From Coenobita brevimanus (lineage: Eukaryota > Arthropoda > Malacostraca > Decapoda > Coenobitidae), in NCBI GenBank assembly GCA_032717465.1, contig CM064670.1, positions 16,326,931 to 16,390,930 on the forward strand: 64,000 bases of DNA, in the 5' to 3' direction. This document shows, piece by piece, positions 44,372-55,855 of this stretch. Within the stretch, counting starts at the first letter, position 1, and every line of letters starts with the position of its first letter. A program made the translations under genes and the position numbers. The notes beneath the pieces are model-generated. The model was not told the origin of the DNA, ran no database searches, and saw only the letters and a list, made by a program, of their open reading frames with translations.

Positions 44372-46146
44372 TCCAAGAGAGTCCTGGGGAAAAAGTCCTG
44401 TTGTTCCTCCCAATACCTGGAAACCCTCTTAAGAGTCAGTTTACAGGACGCTACATTGTTTCCCATAAAGTGTCTGACTGTAATTATGATGTTCAAACTC
44501 CAGACAGACGTAAGAACACTCAATTGGTTCATATTAATTTAATGAAGCCATATGTTCGCAGGGAACTACAGGAGGACTGGACCAATGGTCAACCTGTTTC
44601 TTGTGTGGTACCTGAAGGGGATTCTTCTGGCAATACTGCAGAATGTTCTAGAGACGATGGAGACGCTGCAGACATTCCGTCTCCTTGTAATCCTCTTAAT
44701 CATGAAATTTTGTCTAACTCTGAGAGTCATCTAAGTTACTTGCCAGATTCTAATCAACTTTATGTTATTTCAGTCTTACATGATTATAGCAGTGTAGTTG
44801 CTGATATTCCTGGTTATTGTAGCCATACATTACATGATGTTAAATTGCTTGGCTCTGATGTACACCCAATTAGGCAACCTGCTTATAGAGTAAGTCCTGA
44901 GAAGAGGGCAGTAATGAAAAAAGAGGTAGACTTCCTACTAGAACATGGTTTGGCTGAACTGAGTAACTCTCCTTGGGCTTCACCTTGTTTAATTCCAAAA
45001 CCTGATGGAAGCAGTAGATTTTGCATGGACTATAGGAGAGTTAATGATGTAACCGTGCCAGATTCGTACCCCCTTCCATTAATTGATGACTTGATTGATG
45101 CTGTGGGCCAATCTCAGTACATATCTAAGATAGATCTACAAAAGAGTTATTATCAAATTGGACTGACTGATGAGCCCAAACTTATTTCGGCATTTATAAC
45201 CCCTTTTGGTTTGTTTCAGTACAATGTTATGCCATTTGGCATGTCTAATGCCCCAGCAACCTTTCAAAGGGCAATCAACTATATCATCTAGGGATTAGAA
45301 GGTGTGTCCTCTTATTTAGATGACTTACTTGTCGTTGCAGACAATTGGGAAGACCATGTAACCCGACTTCGATCATTGTTCTCATGTCTAGGGGAGTCTG
45401 GCTTCACAATCAACCTTGCAAAGTCTACATTCGGCAGTGCCACCGTCACCTATCTGGGCCATGTCGTTGGACAAGGAAGAGCATGGCCCAAGCAAGCCAA
45501 CATTGAAGCCATCTTAGAATACCCAGCCCCTACTACCAGGAGGTCCCTCATGAGGTTTCTGGGCATGGCTGGGTTCTACAGACGGTTTTGTAGCAACTTC
45601 TCTGCCATCGCGGCACCTCTTACAGACCTGACAAGTTCTAAATGCCCCTTCCGGTAGACTTCTGCTTGTGATGCGGCCTTTCACCAGCTGAAACTGCTCC
45701 TGTCCTCCAAACCAGTTCTTCGCACTCCTGACTATTCCCGTCCTTTCACTTTACAGATAGATGCAAGCGGAAGTGGGATAGGAGCAGTTCTCCTCCAGGA
45801 GAATGCGGGTGATAGGGTGTTGCATCCAGTCTCGTACTTCTCAGCGAAGCTCAAAAGACATCAACAACATTATTCAACAGTAGAGAAGGAGACGCTTTCC
45901 TTAATCCTGGCTTTGCGAAAATTTGACTGTTATCTACACGGGCATAGTCACCCTGTGACAGTCTACACTGATCACAACCCCCTGATTTTTATTCGGCGGA
46001 TGCGTAACCAGAACCAGCGAATCCTCAGATGGGCACTTCAGATTCACCAATACCCTCTTGTGGTGAAACACATCAAAGGGGTGGACAACTTGGTTGCTGA
46101 TGCCCTTTCTAGAGCTCCATCTACTACGGACGTCGGCCAGCAGTAG
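44372..46146 (+). pseudogene. Integrase C-terminus, RT and RNase H of the GmR1-like element
   Basis: From 44,375 the integrase C-terminal segment resumes (FLPIPGNPLKSQFTGRY, HINLMKPYVRREL). RT follows: RQPAYRVSPEKRAVMKKEV, SPWASPCLIPKPDGSSRF, CMDYRRVNDVTVPDSYPLP, ISKIDLQKSYYQI, FGLFQYNVMPFGMSNAPATF, and catalytic YLDD (45,316-45,327). TAG stops occur at 45,289-45,291 and 45,655-45,657. RNase H from 45,660: LQIDASGSGIGAVLLQ, EKETLSLILALRKF, VYTDHNPLIF, and a final ADALSRAP. These are Ty3/gypsy-type motifs. In active elements RT/RH copies genomic RNA within the particle. Only two point stops in 1.7 kb suggest a moderately young copy. Confidence 0.9.
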
Positions 46147-46174
46147 TCCTCCTGTCTGTACTATGGAGGACTTA

Positions 46175-46185
46175 GTGGGGGAGGT
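46175..46185 (+). promoter_or_regulatory. Polypurine tract
   Basis: AGTGGGGGAGG directly before the LTR TG at 46,186. It serves as primer for plus-strand DNA synthesis. Confidence 0.8.
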
Positions 46186-46672
46186 GTAACGGCTGTTGCT
46201 GTCCTCCATGCTGTTTATTTGGTTTTACTCTTATGGAGTAATGCAGATGCCTCACAGTTTTTTGAAACAGTTCAGAAGAAGCCTGATCAACTTTTCGAGT
46301 GCTTCAAATCTAGTTTTCTGAAGGGATCCAAGGCTTCATTACCAAGTCTTTGAAGCTACAGCTTGGGACACAAATTTAGACAGGTTAACTTCATCCAGTG
46401 GTGTGAAACTTTGATTTGTTTCGCTTTTGTTCTGTATAACTTTTGGGGATATTTAATGGGTTGGTTTTGTGTAATATGTAATGTAATATTTTTGTAAATT
46501 AAAACTTAGATATTTTCTTGTGTTTACTTAACTGGAAAAGCTATTTAGATCCACAAGGAAATCTTTCATACCTGGGAAATAAGTACAATGATCGGAGTGA
46601 ACTGCTTTTGCGGTATTGTAGTTCCGTATCCCTAGACCAAAGAAACGTCTTAAGATTTACTACCAACTACAA
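46186..46672 (+). mobile_element. 3' LTR of the GmR1-like element (right end approximate)
   Basis: Starts TGTAACGGCTGTTGCTGTCC right after the polypurine tract. The first ~195 bases match the fragment at 21,271. The right end is uncertain: CCAACTACA before a (TA)n array is a plausible CA end at about 46,672, giving roughly 490 bp. TAAATTAAAAC at 46,494 may be a polyadenylation region. Confidence 0.7.
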
Positions 46673-46675
46673 ACC

Positions 46676-46676
<1 letters not shown>

Positions 46677-46763
<87 letters not shown>
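46677..46763. repeat. (TA)n microsatellite
   Basis: About 86 bp of uninterrupted TA immediately after the LTR. Confidence 0.97.
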
Positions 46764-46767
<4 letters not shown>

Positions 46768-47764
46768 ATCTGAATCAAAGTTGGTGGAAAGGAGAGTTAG
46801 TTAGGAATGGGGTGAGTCGAGCTGTGAATAATCAGTCGAAAGTTAAGGACACAGGCCGTGTGGCTTCAGCAAACGAAGATATTAATGGAGGCCACACATA
46901 CTACTGTATCTAGTCTGGAGTAGCCAATGAATGGATTTTTTTTTTTTCCCTGCAGTAATTACTACCCCGTCCACAGCTCCAAGGCGCAACTCCAAGCACA
47001 GGCAAGCGGCCATAATTTCAAGAGTCAAACAGTGCTCACGTGAAACGTGTTATCGTCATACTATCCCTACGTATATGGCAAAGAGAACACAACTACTGGC
47101 TGTCCACCAGGGTTTCATGTAATTTTAAGACTCTACTAACTTTCCATGACAATTTTTCCAAAGTGTCACCGTCTTTTAGTGTTAATACCAAATGTCAGTT
47201 CAGCATTCAATTTGTAGACATGGCAAACTTTGGTAAGTTAAACTGGTAACAGTACATAACTAAACACTGGAAACAGAAACACACACACACACTCTCATCC
47301 CCACCTGACGTCATGACTGCACCAGATTACCAGTGATGCTGTTGCCTGTTGGGATTTGTTAGATTATTGTGGCACTACTGGTGAAATTATTCCAAGCCCA
47401 TCACTGAGCCAATTAGTAAATCTAGTATTTTTTTTTATTATCATAGAACTAGCCTACTGGCGAAGTTTTTCCAAATAGACCAATCACTGAGCCAATCAAT
47501 ATATCTGATAATTTCTTACTTTCTTACTCTGTGGTTGCCCAGGCATCAACTTGGTTTTCAGGTATCTCATCTTTCCATTATACTCGCACTCAAATTGCAT
47601 TACTTTGATGAAAAGTAATCACACATCTCAGGTAAGTCAGGTCCCTGTGACTCACTCTCACCTGAATACAATTATCTGTTTGTGTATCTCTCTGCTTAAA
47701 GAAGCTGTGTACTTTGGATGGTCCTGAGCAACACTGATTCCGCATCCCATTACCTTCCCCCCGC

Positions 47765-47802
<38 letters not shown>

Positions 47803-47880
47803 GATACCAGGTTAGACTAAATGATTTTTCATTATTAAAAGGAACAAAATAATAAGTTTAAACAAGACTTGTTCAAACAG
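46764..47880. other. Unassigned stretch; degenerate repeat at its left end
   Basis: 46,765-46,850 contains the TTGGTGGAAAGG and AATCAGTCGAAAG phrases of the degenerate repeat seen at 20,830. The rest shows no gene. CA repeats are at 47,278-47,293 and 47,770-47,800. Confidence 0.45.
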
Positions 47881-47985
47881 GAAAAAGAAGCAAGACGAAA
47901 GAATACGCTGAGTCATCTGAGGTTTGTTTAGATTACAACAACACGGGGATTGTAAGTACATATGCTGCACTTTTAGTATTGCAAA

Positions 47986-48838
47986 ATGGATACATACTTT
48001 AGTAAAGCAAATTTGGAAAAGAAAAGAGATAAAGGTAAAAAGCAAAATGATGATTTCTACCAAGAACTGGTTGAAGTGGAGACCCACAATAGACTGGTTG
48101 AACTAGAAATGGCTTTCAAAAATGAAATTGATGAAATAAAGAAGCAGATGCACTTGCAAAAGGAAGAAATAGAAAAACTAGGAAGGGAGACCAATAAGAA
48201 AGACACAACCGTCAGTGAACTAACAGTGGAATTGAGTACACTTAGGAAGAAAATGAGTGAAATGGCAAGTACAGTAGTCAATCACGAGAGTGTTATGGAA
48301 GAGTAAAGACTTAGAAACAAGAGTGGAGGAAAAAAGCATTAAAAAGGAAGTGAAAAGAATAATCCAAAACAATCCAAAGTTAGTCAGAGATTCAGTAGAT
48401 ATAAACAAATCTATAGTGATCACTGGTATAGAAGAGGAAGAAGTAAAAAACAAGATCACAAGAGACAAAAAGGAGTTGGCAAATGTAATGAGCTTACTGA
48501 AAGAAGTATCAGAGGAAATCTGTAGTAAAGACATAGAGGAACACAAAAGGTTAGGGAAATATGAGAAAAGCAAGACAAGACCTCTAAAGGTGACTTTCCA
48601 GAGTGTAAACACTGTGGAAAAGATACTAAAAAAGGCAAAGAATCTTATGGAAAAAGAGGAGTTCAAAAATGTATGGATAAAAAGATGCCTAACACAAGAG
48701 GAACTGGAATTACTGAAAGAGAAAAGGGAGGAAGCAAAAACAAAAAATGAGGGAAGATCAGAAGAGGAGAAGAAGAAATTATTTTACAAAGTAATAGGAT
48801 TGCAGGTACGAAAATGGTACACAAACAGGATGGAATAA
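47986..48838 (+). pseudogene. ORF1 of CR1/L2-like copy F
   Basis: MDTYFSKANLEKKRDKG begins the first frame (47,986-48,306), strongly helical and charged (EIDEIKKQMHLQKEEIEKLG), a likely coiled coil for trimer or dimer formation. The second frame, from about 48,300 to 48,838, has DINKSIVITGIEEEE and TRPLKVTFQSVNTVEKILKK, an RRM-like RNA-binding pattern, and ends YKVIGLQVRKWYTNRME. Compared with copy G, about 150 bases are missing at the frame change (48,290-48,300), so the break is a deletion. The protein would bind element RNA. This L1/CR1-type ORF1 is unlike the CCHC ORF1 of the I-like elements. Confidence 0.75.
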
Positions 48839-48885
48839 AAAGGAGGAAGGTAGTAGAACCATGTCATGACAAGTATATAAACAAG

Positions 48886-51807
48886 ATGATAAAGTTGATG
48901 TACTCAAATGTGGATGGAATGGCATCTAAATTTTTCATTCATTCATTCATTGCCAGACGCCATGTATCCCAGACGGGGTGGTCAAGGGCTTAGAGTTAAT
49001 TGTTTTACGGGGAGGGGCACTAATCCTCCACCAACCCCACTTGACACATAGGGATGCCAACAGCATCTGGTGTTCCCAGGCGGTCACCCATCCAAGTACT
49101 AACCAGACCCAACATCTAAATTACTAGAGATAAATGATTATGTCAGAGAAAATGAACCACAAATAATATGCCTAACTGAAACAAAATTAACAACAAGGAT
49201 ATCCAATGACATACTAAACTTAGAGGAATACGCAGTAGAGATCAACACATCTGAAGGTAAAGTAATTGTAGCCAATTTGTACATGCCACCCAAATCAAAC
49301 ACATGGGAAAGAGATGAATATGAGGACCTGGCAGAGAGTACAATTCAGAGTTTAAGATCATTACTACGTAAAATGGAAGAAAAATCAGAAAGAATTATAC
49401 TAACTGGGGATTTCAATACAAATATAAATTGGAATACTCTAGATATAATTAGCCAAGAAAGCTGTTGGAACCAAAAGCTCCTGGATCTCGTACAAGAGTT
49501 CTTCCTAACGCAACATGTGAGGGAAACCACCAGAAAAAGAGGACTTGATGTACCTTCAGTGCTAGATTTGATATTTACTAGGCAAGAAAATGATACTGAC
49601 AGTTTAATATATCACCCTCCACTTGGCAAAAGCGATCATGCAGTACTAAATTATAACTTCAGGATAGCATATGACATAGTAAACAGCAATGACAGTTACG
49701 AAAAGAGCCTAAACTATAAAGAGGGAAATTATCAAGACCTGAAGAAGTATTTCTTAGAAGTTGATTGGGAAAATGAGCTTAGAGGATAAGATTTAAATGC
49801 TGTATATAAAAAGTTCTGTGAATTTTATGAAATACGAGTCCAGAACTACATCCCACAGCACAAGGAAGCAGATAAGAAAATACAGAAATGGTTCAATACA
49901 GAATGTAAAAAATCAAAAGAAAGAAGAGATTTGTTGTGGAACAGATACAGAAGACATAATAGTGAAAGGGCGTATAATAATTACAAACAGGCAAGAAACG
50001 ATTATACAAGAATAAGGAGGGAAGCCTAAAAACAGTTTGAGGAGGATATAATAAATAAAAGTAGTGATCAACCAAAGCTGTTTTACAGCTATATCAGAAG
50101 CAAAACCAAAGTAAAAGATATAATACAAACAATTACGGACGAGGGAATCACTTATACACAAGAGAAAGGTATTTGTGAAGCACTAAATAAGAATTTTCAA
50201 TTAGTTTTTACAGAAGAAAAAAATTTTGAGAGGGACTATGTGGAACATGCATGTCCACACATACTACCAGATATACAAATAGCAGAAAAAGTAATACAGG
50301 AGGAGTTAAGTAGATTAGACAGAGGAAAAGCAAGTGGTCCTGATGAAAATTTCATGTTGGGTACTACAAGAATGTGCAAAGGAGTTACGTAAACCATTAT
50401 TTTTAATTTTCAACAAATCCTTGAGTCAAGGTAAACTACCTGATATTTGGAAAAAAGCAAATATTGTCCCCTTATTCAAGAAAGGAAATAGACAAAATCA
50501 TCTCAACTACCGACCAGTATCACTGACCAATGTTGTAAGCAAGGTATTAGAAAAGCTTATAAGAAAAGCTTGGGTAAATCATCTAGAAGAACACAGTATG
50601 ATAACAGAAAGACAGTTTGGTTTCAGAAAAGGAAAATCATGTGTTACTAATCTGTTGAGCTACTATGACAGAGTAACAAACACAATACAGGAAAGGGAAG
50701 GATGGGTGGACAGTATATATTTAGATTTCAAGAAAGTTTTTGACACAGTACCACACCAAAGACTTATGGAAACTGTACCATCAAGGAGGAAATCGAGGCA
50801 AACTGTTTTGTTGGATGCAAGACTTTCTCATAAAAAGAGAAATGAGAACAGTACTAAGAGGAAACTACTCATCATGGAAAGAAGTGACTAGTGGAGTACC
50901 ACAGGGTTCAGTGCTGGCACCAATCATGTTTTTAGTGTATATAAATGATATAAACAGTAACACTGGAAATGAGAGCTATCTGAATATGTTTGCAGATGAT
51001 GCAAAAATACAAAGGAGAATTACTAACACAGACTCTTGTAAAAAGCTACAAGAAGAATTAAATAAGCTTCATGAATGGAGTAGTACATGGCAAATGGAAT
51101 TCAATGTGGACAAGTGTCATGTAATCAAGTTTGGTAAAAGTGGAAAAAGACCTGATTGGGATTATAAGTTAGGAAATAAAACCTTATACACATCAGAAAG
51201 AGAGGAAGACCTAGGTGTGATCATCAATAACAGACTATCTCCGGCTGACCACATCAGCGAGAAGGTACGGAACATGTATACATTGCTTGCAAATATGAGA
51301 ATAGCATTCACATACATAAATGAAGACATGCTAAGAAGGATAATAACATCATTCATTAGACCAACCCTGGAATATGCATCAGTAATCTGGAGTCCTCACC
51401 TCAAAAAGCACATAGACAAGATTGAAAAAGTTCAAAGGGCCGCTACAAGATGGATACCAAGCTTAAGGAACCTAAGCTATGAAGAAAGACTAAATAACCT
51501 GAATCTACCAACACTACAGGAGAGAAGGAAAAGAGGTGACATGATAATGCTATATAAGTGCATATCAGGGAAGGAGAAAATAGACATAAATGATTATTTA
51601 ACATATGGAGAAGCATCAGCAAGAGGACACTGCAAAAAACTGCATAAGAAGAGAGGTGATAAAGACGTAAGGAAATTCAGTTTCCCAAACAGAGCAATTG
51701 ATCAATGGAATGCACTACCGAATGAAATAGTGTGTGCCAAAACAATTCACAAATTTAAGGATATGTACGATAAATATGGTTTAAGACACGGGACAGTACG
51801 AGCTTGA
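48886..51807 (+). pseudogene. ORF2 (EN-RT) of CR1/L2-like copy F
   Basis: Starts MIKLMYSNVDGMASK at 48,886. After the inserted SINE, EN continues: IICLTETKLT, GDFNTNINWNTLD, LDLIFTRQEN, GKSDHAVLNYNF. About 130 bases between LNLEEYAVEI and the next part are missing relative to copy G. RT pieces are 50,330-50,760 (LPDIWKKANIVPLFKKGN, RPVSLTNVVSKVLEKL, FGFRKGKSCVTNLL, YLDFKKVFDTVPH) and 50,740-51,807 (GVPQGSVLAPIMFLVYIND, MFADDAKI with catalytic FADD at about 50,990, RWIPSLRNLSYEERL). Frame changes at about 50,000, 50,340 and 50,760. The last 355 codons are uninterrupted. No RNase H is present, as expected for the group. Confidence 0.88.
48933..49112 (-). mobile_element. 5S rRNA-derived SINE with perfect target duplication
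   Basis: On the minus strand from 49,112, GTTGGGTCTGGTTAGTACTT, GGATGGGTGACCGCCTGGGA and ACACCAGATGCTGTTGGCAT are the 3' half of 5S rRNA. An unrelated ~85-bp body follows, with a tail of four AATG units and A. CATCTAAATT flanks both sides (48,923-48,932 and 49,113-49,122), a 10-bp duplication. Copy G lacks it at the same place. It is a 5'-truncated SINE3-type element or a 5S-chimeric retrocopy. Confidence 0.88.
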
Positions 51808-51827
51808 CTCATTCCTGTAAAGATACA

Positions 51828-51862
51828 ATTAGGTAAGAACAATTAGGTAAGAACACACACAC
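51828..51862 (+). repeat. AATTAGGTAAGAAC 3' terminal repeats of copy F
   Basis: Two full copies of a 14-bp unit then CA repeats, the 3' end of the CR1/L2-like element. Confidence 0.85.
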
Positions 51863-52171
51863 ATAGACAACACACGAGTCGGGCGTATATCACTGAACTC
51901 AGCTCTGGGGATACCTATGTTGTATCTGTTTATGGGTCAAGCTCGTTTTAGGGTAATTTAAGTGATGCTCCAACATAGTAAAACAAGTAATAGCAAAAAA
52001 AAAAAAAAAAAATGTAGCCTAAAGTAAGTAATCATCTATAAATCAGTGTCCAGGAATGTGCTGAGTCTCCTTACGTCAGCTAGACAACACCAAGGCGAGC
52101 AGACTGCAGAGTGACGCAACAACTGTAAGTAAAGAATATCTTTTCTTTAAGATTGTTTCATATTGTGGAAA

Positions 52172-53160
52172 GATGCCTTTAGAAGGAGCTAAGAGAAGAG
52201 ACAAAGGTGAAAAACAGGATGATGGCTTCAATCCAGAACTGGTTGAAAAGGAAGCTTACGATAAGATGGTTGAAAAAGTAAACAGACCAAAGAGAACTTT
52301 TCAAATGAAAATCGATGAAATCAGGAATGAAACAGAAGGATAAAATGAAGAATTAAGAAAGGAAAGAAACAAAAGTCACAACAAATGATGAACTATCAGC
52401 TGAGGTAAATTCGCTGAGAACGAAGGCTAGTGAAATGAGATGTACAGTTGTCAACCATGAGAGAATTATGGATGATTTCAGGAAATGGTACAGAGAAATT
52501 CAGGCAAGCAAGCAGTCTGATAGACCAAAGTAGTAATACTGAAGAGAAAATAACACTAGTAAATGAAATGGTAAGAAATTAGAGATGAGGTACAAACCAC
52601 TTATGCTGAAATGGTGAAAGTAAAGAATGATTTAGATACAAAGGTAGAAGAAAAAGGCGTAGGATAATAAGTGAAAGACATTATAAGAAAACAACCCAAA
52701 ACTAGTTAAGGAAGCTGTAGAGAGTAATAAATCTACAGTAATCAGTGACATAGGTGAAGAAGAAGAAAAAAAAAAACAGAATCTCAAGGGACAAAAAGGA
52801 GATGCAAAATTAAATGGACATACTGAAGCAAGTATCAGAGGATATCTGTGATAAAGATATAGAGGAATATAAGAGGCAAGGGAAGTAAGAGAGAAGTAAG
52901 TCAAGGCTTCTGGAAGTAACCTTCCAAAGTGCAAACACTGTAGAGGAAATATTTAAAAATGCAGACAAACTCAAGGAAAAAGAGGAATTTTAAAAAGTAT
53001 GGAAAAAAAGATGCCTAACTCAAGAGGAATTGGGAAGACTAAAGGAGAAGAGGAAGGAAGATAAAACAAAGAACGAGGAAAGATCAGAGGAAGAGCGGGG
53101 TAAATTTTTTTACAGAGTAATTTGGAATACAGGTACGAAAGTGTTACATAACCAGTAGGG
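52172..53160 (+). pseudogene. ORF1 of CR1/L2-like copy G
   Basis: Multiple stops, e.g. TAA after IRNETEG at about 52,342. It preserves the same order as F: charged coiled-coil region, ISDIGEEEE-type strand, EVTFQSANTVEEIFKN-type RRM core, and an end near 53,158. It carries about 150 bases at 52,460-52,620 that are missing from F. Confidence 0.7.
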
Positions 53161-53212
53161 AATAAAAAGAAGGAAGGCAGTAGACTCAAGCTATGGCAAG
53201 TATGTAAACATG

Positions 53213-55855
53213 ATGATTAAGCTGATGTACTCAAATGTTGATGGAATGGCGTCTAAATAATTAGAAATGAAATACTATACCACAGAAAAGGAACAACATA
53301 TTATTTGCCTAACTGAAACAAAATTAACTCCAAGGATATCAAACGATACCCTAAACCTGGAGGAATACAATCTGTGGGGATGGGATAGGAATTTTTTAAA
53401 AAAGAAGGAGGAATTATAATATTAATAAAGAAAAATCTACAAGTCAAAGAAATATAACTAGATATACCCTCACCAGCAGAACTGATTGCAGTAGAAATTA
53501 ACACATCTGAAAGGAAAGTAATTGTTCCAAATTTATACATGCCACCCAAATCAAACACTTGGGAAAGTGGCGAATATGAAGACGTGGCAGAGAGTACAAT
53601 TCAGAGTTTAAGAGCATTACTACAAAGAATGGAAGAGAAATCTGAAAGAATTATATTAACTGCAGATTTTCAATACAAATATAAATTGGAATATTCTAGA
53701 TGTAAAAAGCCATGAAAGCTGTTCGGACCAAAAGCTCCTGGATCTTATGCAGGAGTTTTTCCTAACACAGCATGTAACACCAGAAAAAGAGAACTTGATG
53801 ATCCATCAGTACTAGATCTTAAATTTACTAGGCAAGGAAATTATATTGACAATATAATGTATCACCGTCCATTTGGCAAGAGTGACTATGCAGTATTAAA
53901 CTGCAGAATTGCATATGACATAGTTAACAATAATGAGAGTTCCAAAAAGAACTTAAACTACAAATAGGGCAGCTACCATGACCTGAAGAAGTACTTCTTA
54001 GAAATTGATTGGGAAAAAGAGCTTAGAGACAATATTTAAATGTTATATATAGAAAATTCTGTGAATTTCATAAAATAGAAATCCAAAATTACATCCCACA
54101 GCAAAAGAAACAGAAATGAAAATAAAGAAATTGTTTGATACAGAGTGAAAAATTATTAAAAAAAAAAAAAAAAAAAGAGAGAGACTTGCTGTGGAATAGA
54201 TACAGAAGACACAATAGTGAGAGGGAATATAACAACTATAAACAGGCAAGAAACGATTATACAAGGATAAGGAGATAAGCTCAAAGACAGTTTGAGGAAA
54301 ACGTTTAAAATAAATGTAGTGATCAACCGAAGCTATTTTACAGCTACATCCGAAGCAATACCGAAGTTAAAGATAAAATGCAGTCCACTACGGACAAGGG
54401 GATCATCCATACACAAGAAAAGATATTTGTGAAGGACTAAATAAAAATATCCAGTCAGTTTTTACAGAAGAAAATAAATTTGAGAGAGATGACATGATAC
54501 TGTACATGCATATTACCAGATATACAAATATCAGAAAAAGAAGTACAGGAAGAATTAAGTAAATCAGACAAAGCAAAAGTAAATGGTCCTGACGAAATTT
54601 GAAGTTGGGTGCTACATGAATGTGCAGAAGAGTTATGTAGACCAATACATTTAATATTCATGGAATCCTTAGGTCAAGGTAAACTACCTGATATTTCGAA
54701 GAAGGCAAACATTGTTTCCCAATTCAAAAAATAAGAATAGACAGAATCCACTCAACTACCCACCAGTATTACAGACCAGTGTTGTAAGATACTAGAAAAG
54801 CTATTAAGAAAAGTTTGGGTAAACCATCAAGAAGAACATGCTACGATACCAGAAAGGCAGTTCGGTTTTAGAAAGGGAAACTCATGTGTTACTAATCTAT
54901 TAAGCTACTATGATAGAGCAGCAGAAACATCACAAAAAAGGAGAAGGATGGATGGACATTATCTGTCCAGAAAGAAAGCATTTGGCAGAGTACTGCACCA
55001 AAGACTCTTATGGAAACTGTCCCGTCAAGGAGGAATGCAAGACAACCTGTACTGTTGGATGCAAGCTTTTCTCAGAAAAAGGGAAATGAGAACAGTACCA
55101 AGGCGTAATTACTCATCACAGAGGGAAGTGGCTAGCAGAGTTCCACAGGGCCCAGTGCTTGCAACAATTATGTTTTTATATATAAATGAATAAACAGTAA
55201 CATTAGGTATAGAAGCTATCTAAGTATGCTTGCTGATAATGCAAAAATACTAAGGAGAATTACTAACACAGACTCTTGCAGAGACCTACAAGAAGAATTA
55301 AATAAACTTCATGAATGGAGCAATAAATGGCAAATGGAATTCAGTTTGGACAAGTGTCATGTAATTAAGTTTGGTAAAAGTGGAAAAAAGACCAGATTGG
55401 GATTATAAGTTAGGAAGTTCAACCCTACACATACCAGAGAAATGGACCTAGGAGTGGTTATCAGTAACAGACTATCTCTGGCTGACCACATCAGTGAGAA
55501 GGCAAAGAACATGTGTACACTTCTTAATATGAGAATAGCATACACGTACATAAATGAAGACATGCTGAGAAAGATAATAACATCATTCATCAGACCAACC
55601 CTAGAGTATGCATCAGTAGTCTGGAATCCTTATCTCAAAAAAAAAAAAATAATAAATAAAAAAAATAAAAAATAAAAAGTACAAAGGGCCACCACAAGAT
55701 TGGTACCAAGCTCAAGGGATCTAAGCTACGAAGTATGACTAGAAAAACTGAATCTATCAACACTGCAGGAGAGGAGGAAAAGAGGAGACATGATTACGCT
55801 ACATAAATGTGTCTCAGGGAAAGAGAAAATAAACATAAATGAGTATATAACCTAC
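53213..55855 (+). pseudogene. ORF2 (EN-RT) of CR1/L2-like copy G
   Basis: Starts MIKLMYSNVDGMASK at 53,213, and the site of the SINE in F is empty here (GGCGTCTAAATAATTAG). EN fragments include ICLTETKLTPRISND. RT fragments: GVRKG-like FGFRKGNSCVTNLL (about 54,865), RVPQGPVLATIMFLYINE (55,140), catalytic box changed to LADNAKI (55,228; FADD expected), WQMEFSLDKCHVIKFGKSGK and LADHISEKAKNMCTLL. An A-run expansion at 55,637-55,675 replaces part of the thumb. It is clearly dead and older than F by number of lesions. Confidence 0.85.

Larger units (their letters stand above)
37974..46146 (+). mobile_element. Ty3/gypsy-type element with INT before RT (GmR1-like), interrupted
   Basis: The order on the plus strand is gag (37,974), CCHC knuckle (39,093), aspartic protease (39,207), integrase (39,720-40,843 and 44,372-44,560), reverse transcriptase (44,850-45,640), RNase H (45,660-46,146), a polypurine tract and the 3' LTR. 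Integrase upstream of RT is the Ty1/copia arrangement, but RT and RNase H motifs are Ty3/gypsy-like. This combination defines GmR1-type elements. An R2-clade LINE occupies 40,844-44,371. Multiple stops make it inactive. No 5' LTR is found adjacent to gag. Confidence 0.85.
47881..51862 (+). mobile_element. CR1/L2-like LINE, copy F
   Basis: ORF1 with coiled coil, ORF2 with EN and RT, and a 3' end of AATTAGGTAAGAAC repeats (51,828-51,856). A tandem second copy lies at 52,140. The short-unit 3' tail and the motif family LSYEERLNNLNLPTLQERRKRGD place it in the CR1/L2 group. The 5' boundary near 47,881 is where the sequence starts to resemble copy G; it is approximate. A 180-bp SINE interrupts ORF2. 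Confidence 0.8.
52140..55855 (+). mobile_element. CR1/L2-like LINE, copy G, degraded
   Basis: Head-to-tail with copy F, alignable from MPLEGAKRRDKGEKQDDGF (52,172) through RT to about 55,853. It lacks F's last ~200 bases and its 3' tail, so it is 3' truncated. Many stops. It retains segments deleted from F in ORF1 and EN. Confidence 0.82.

Noticed and set aside
47590..47793. CA array with a small minus-strand frame
   Set aside because: Low complexity; no conserved residues.
49030..49112. Functional 5S rRNA gene
   Set aside because: Only the 3' half is present, fused to a SINE-like body and flanked by a target duplication.
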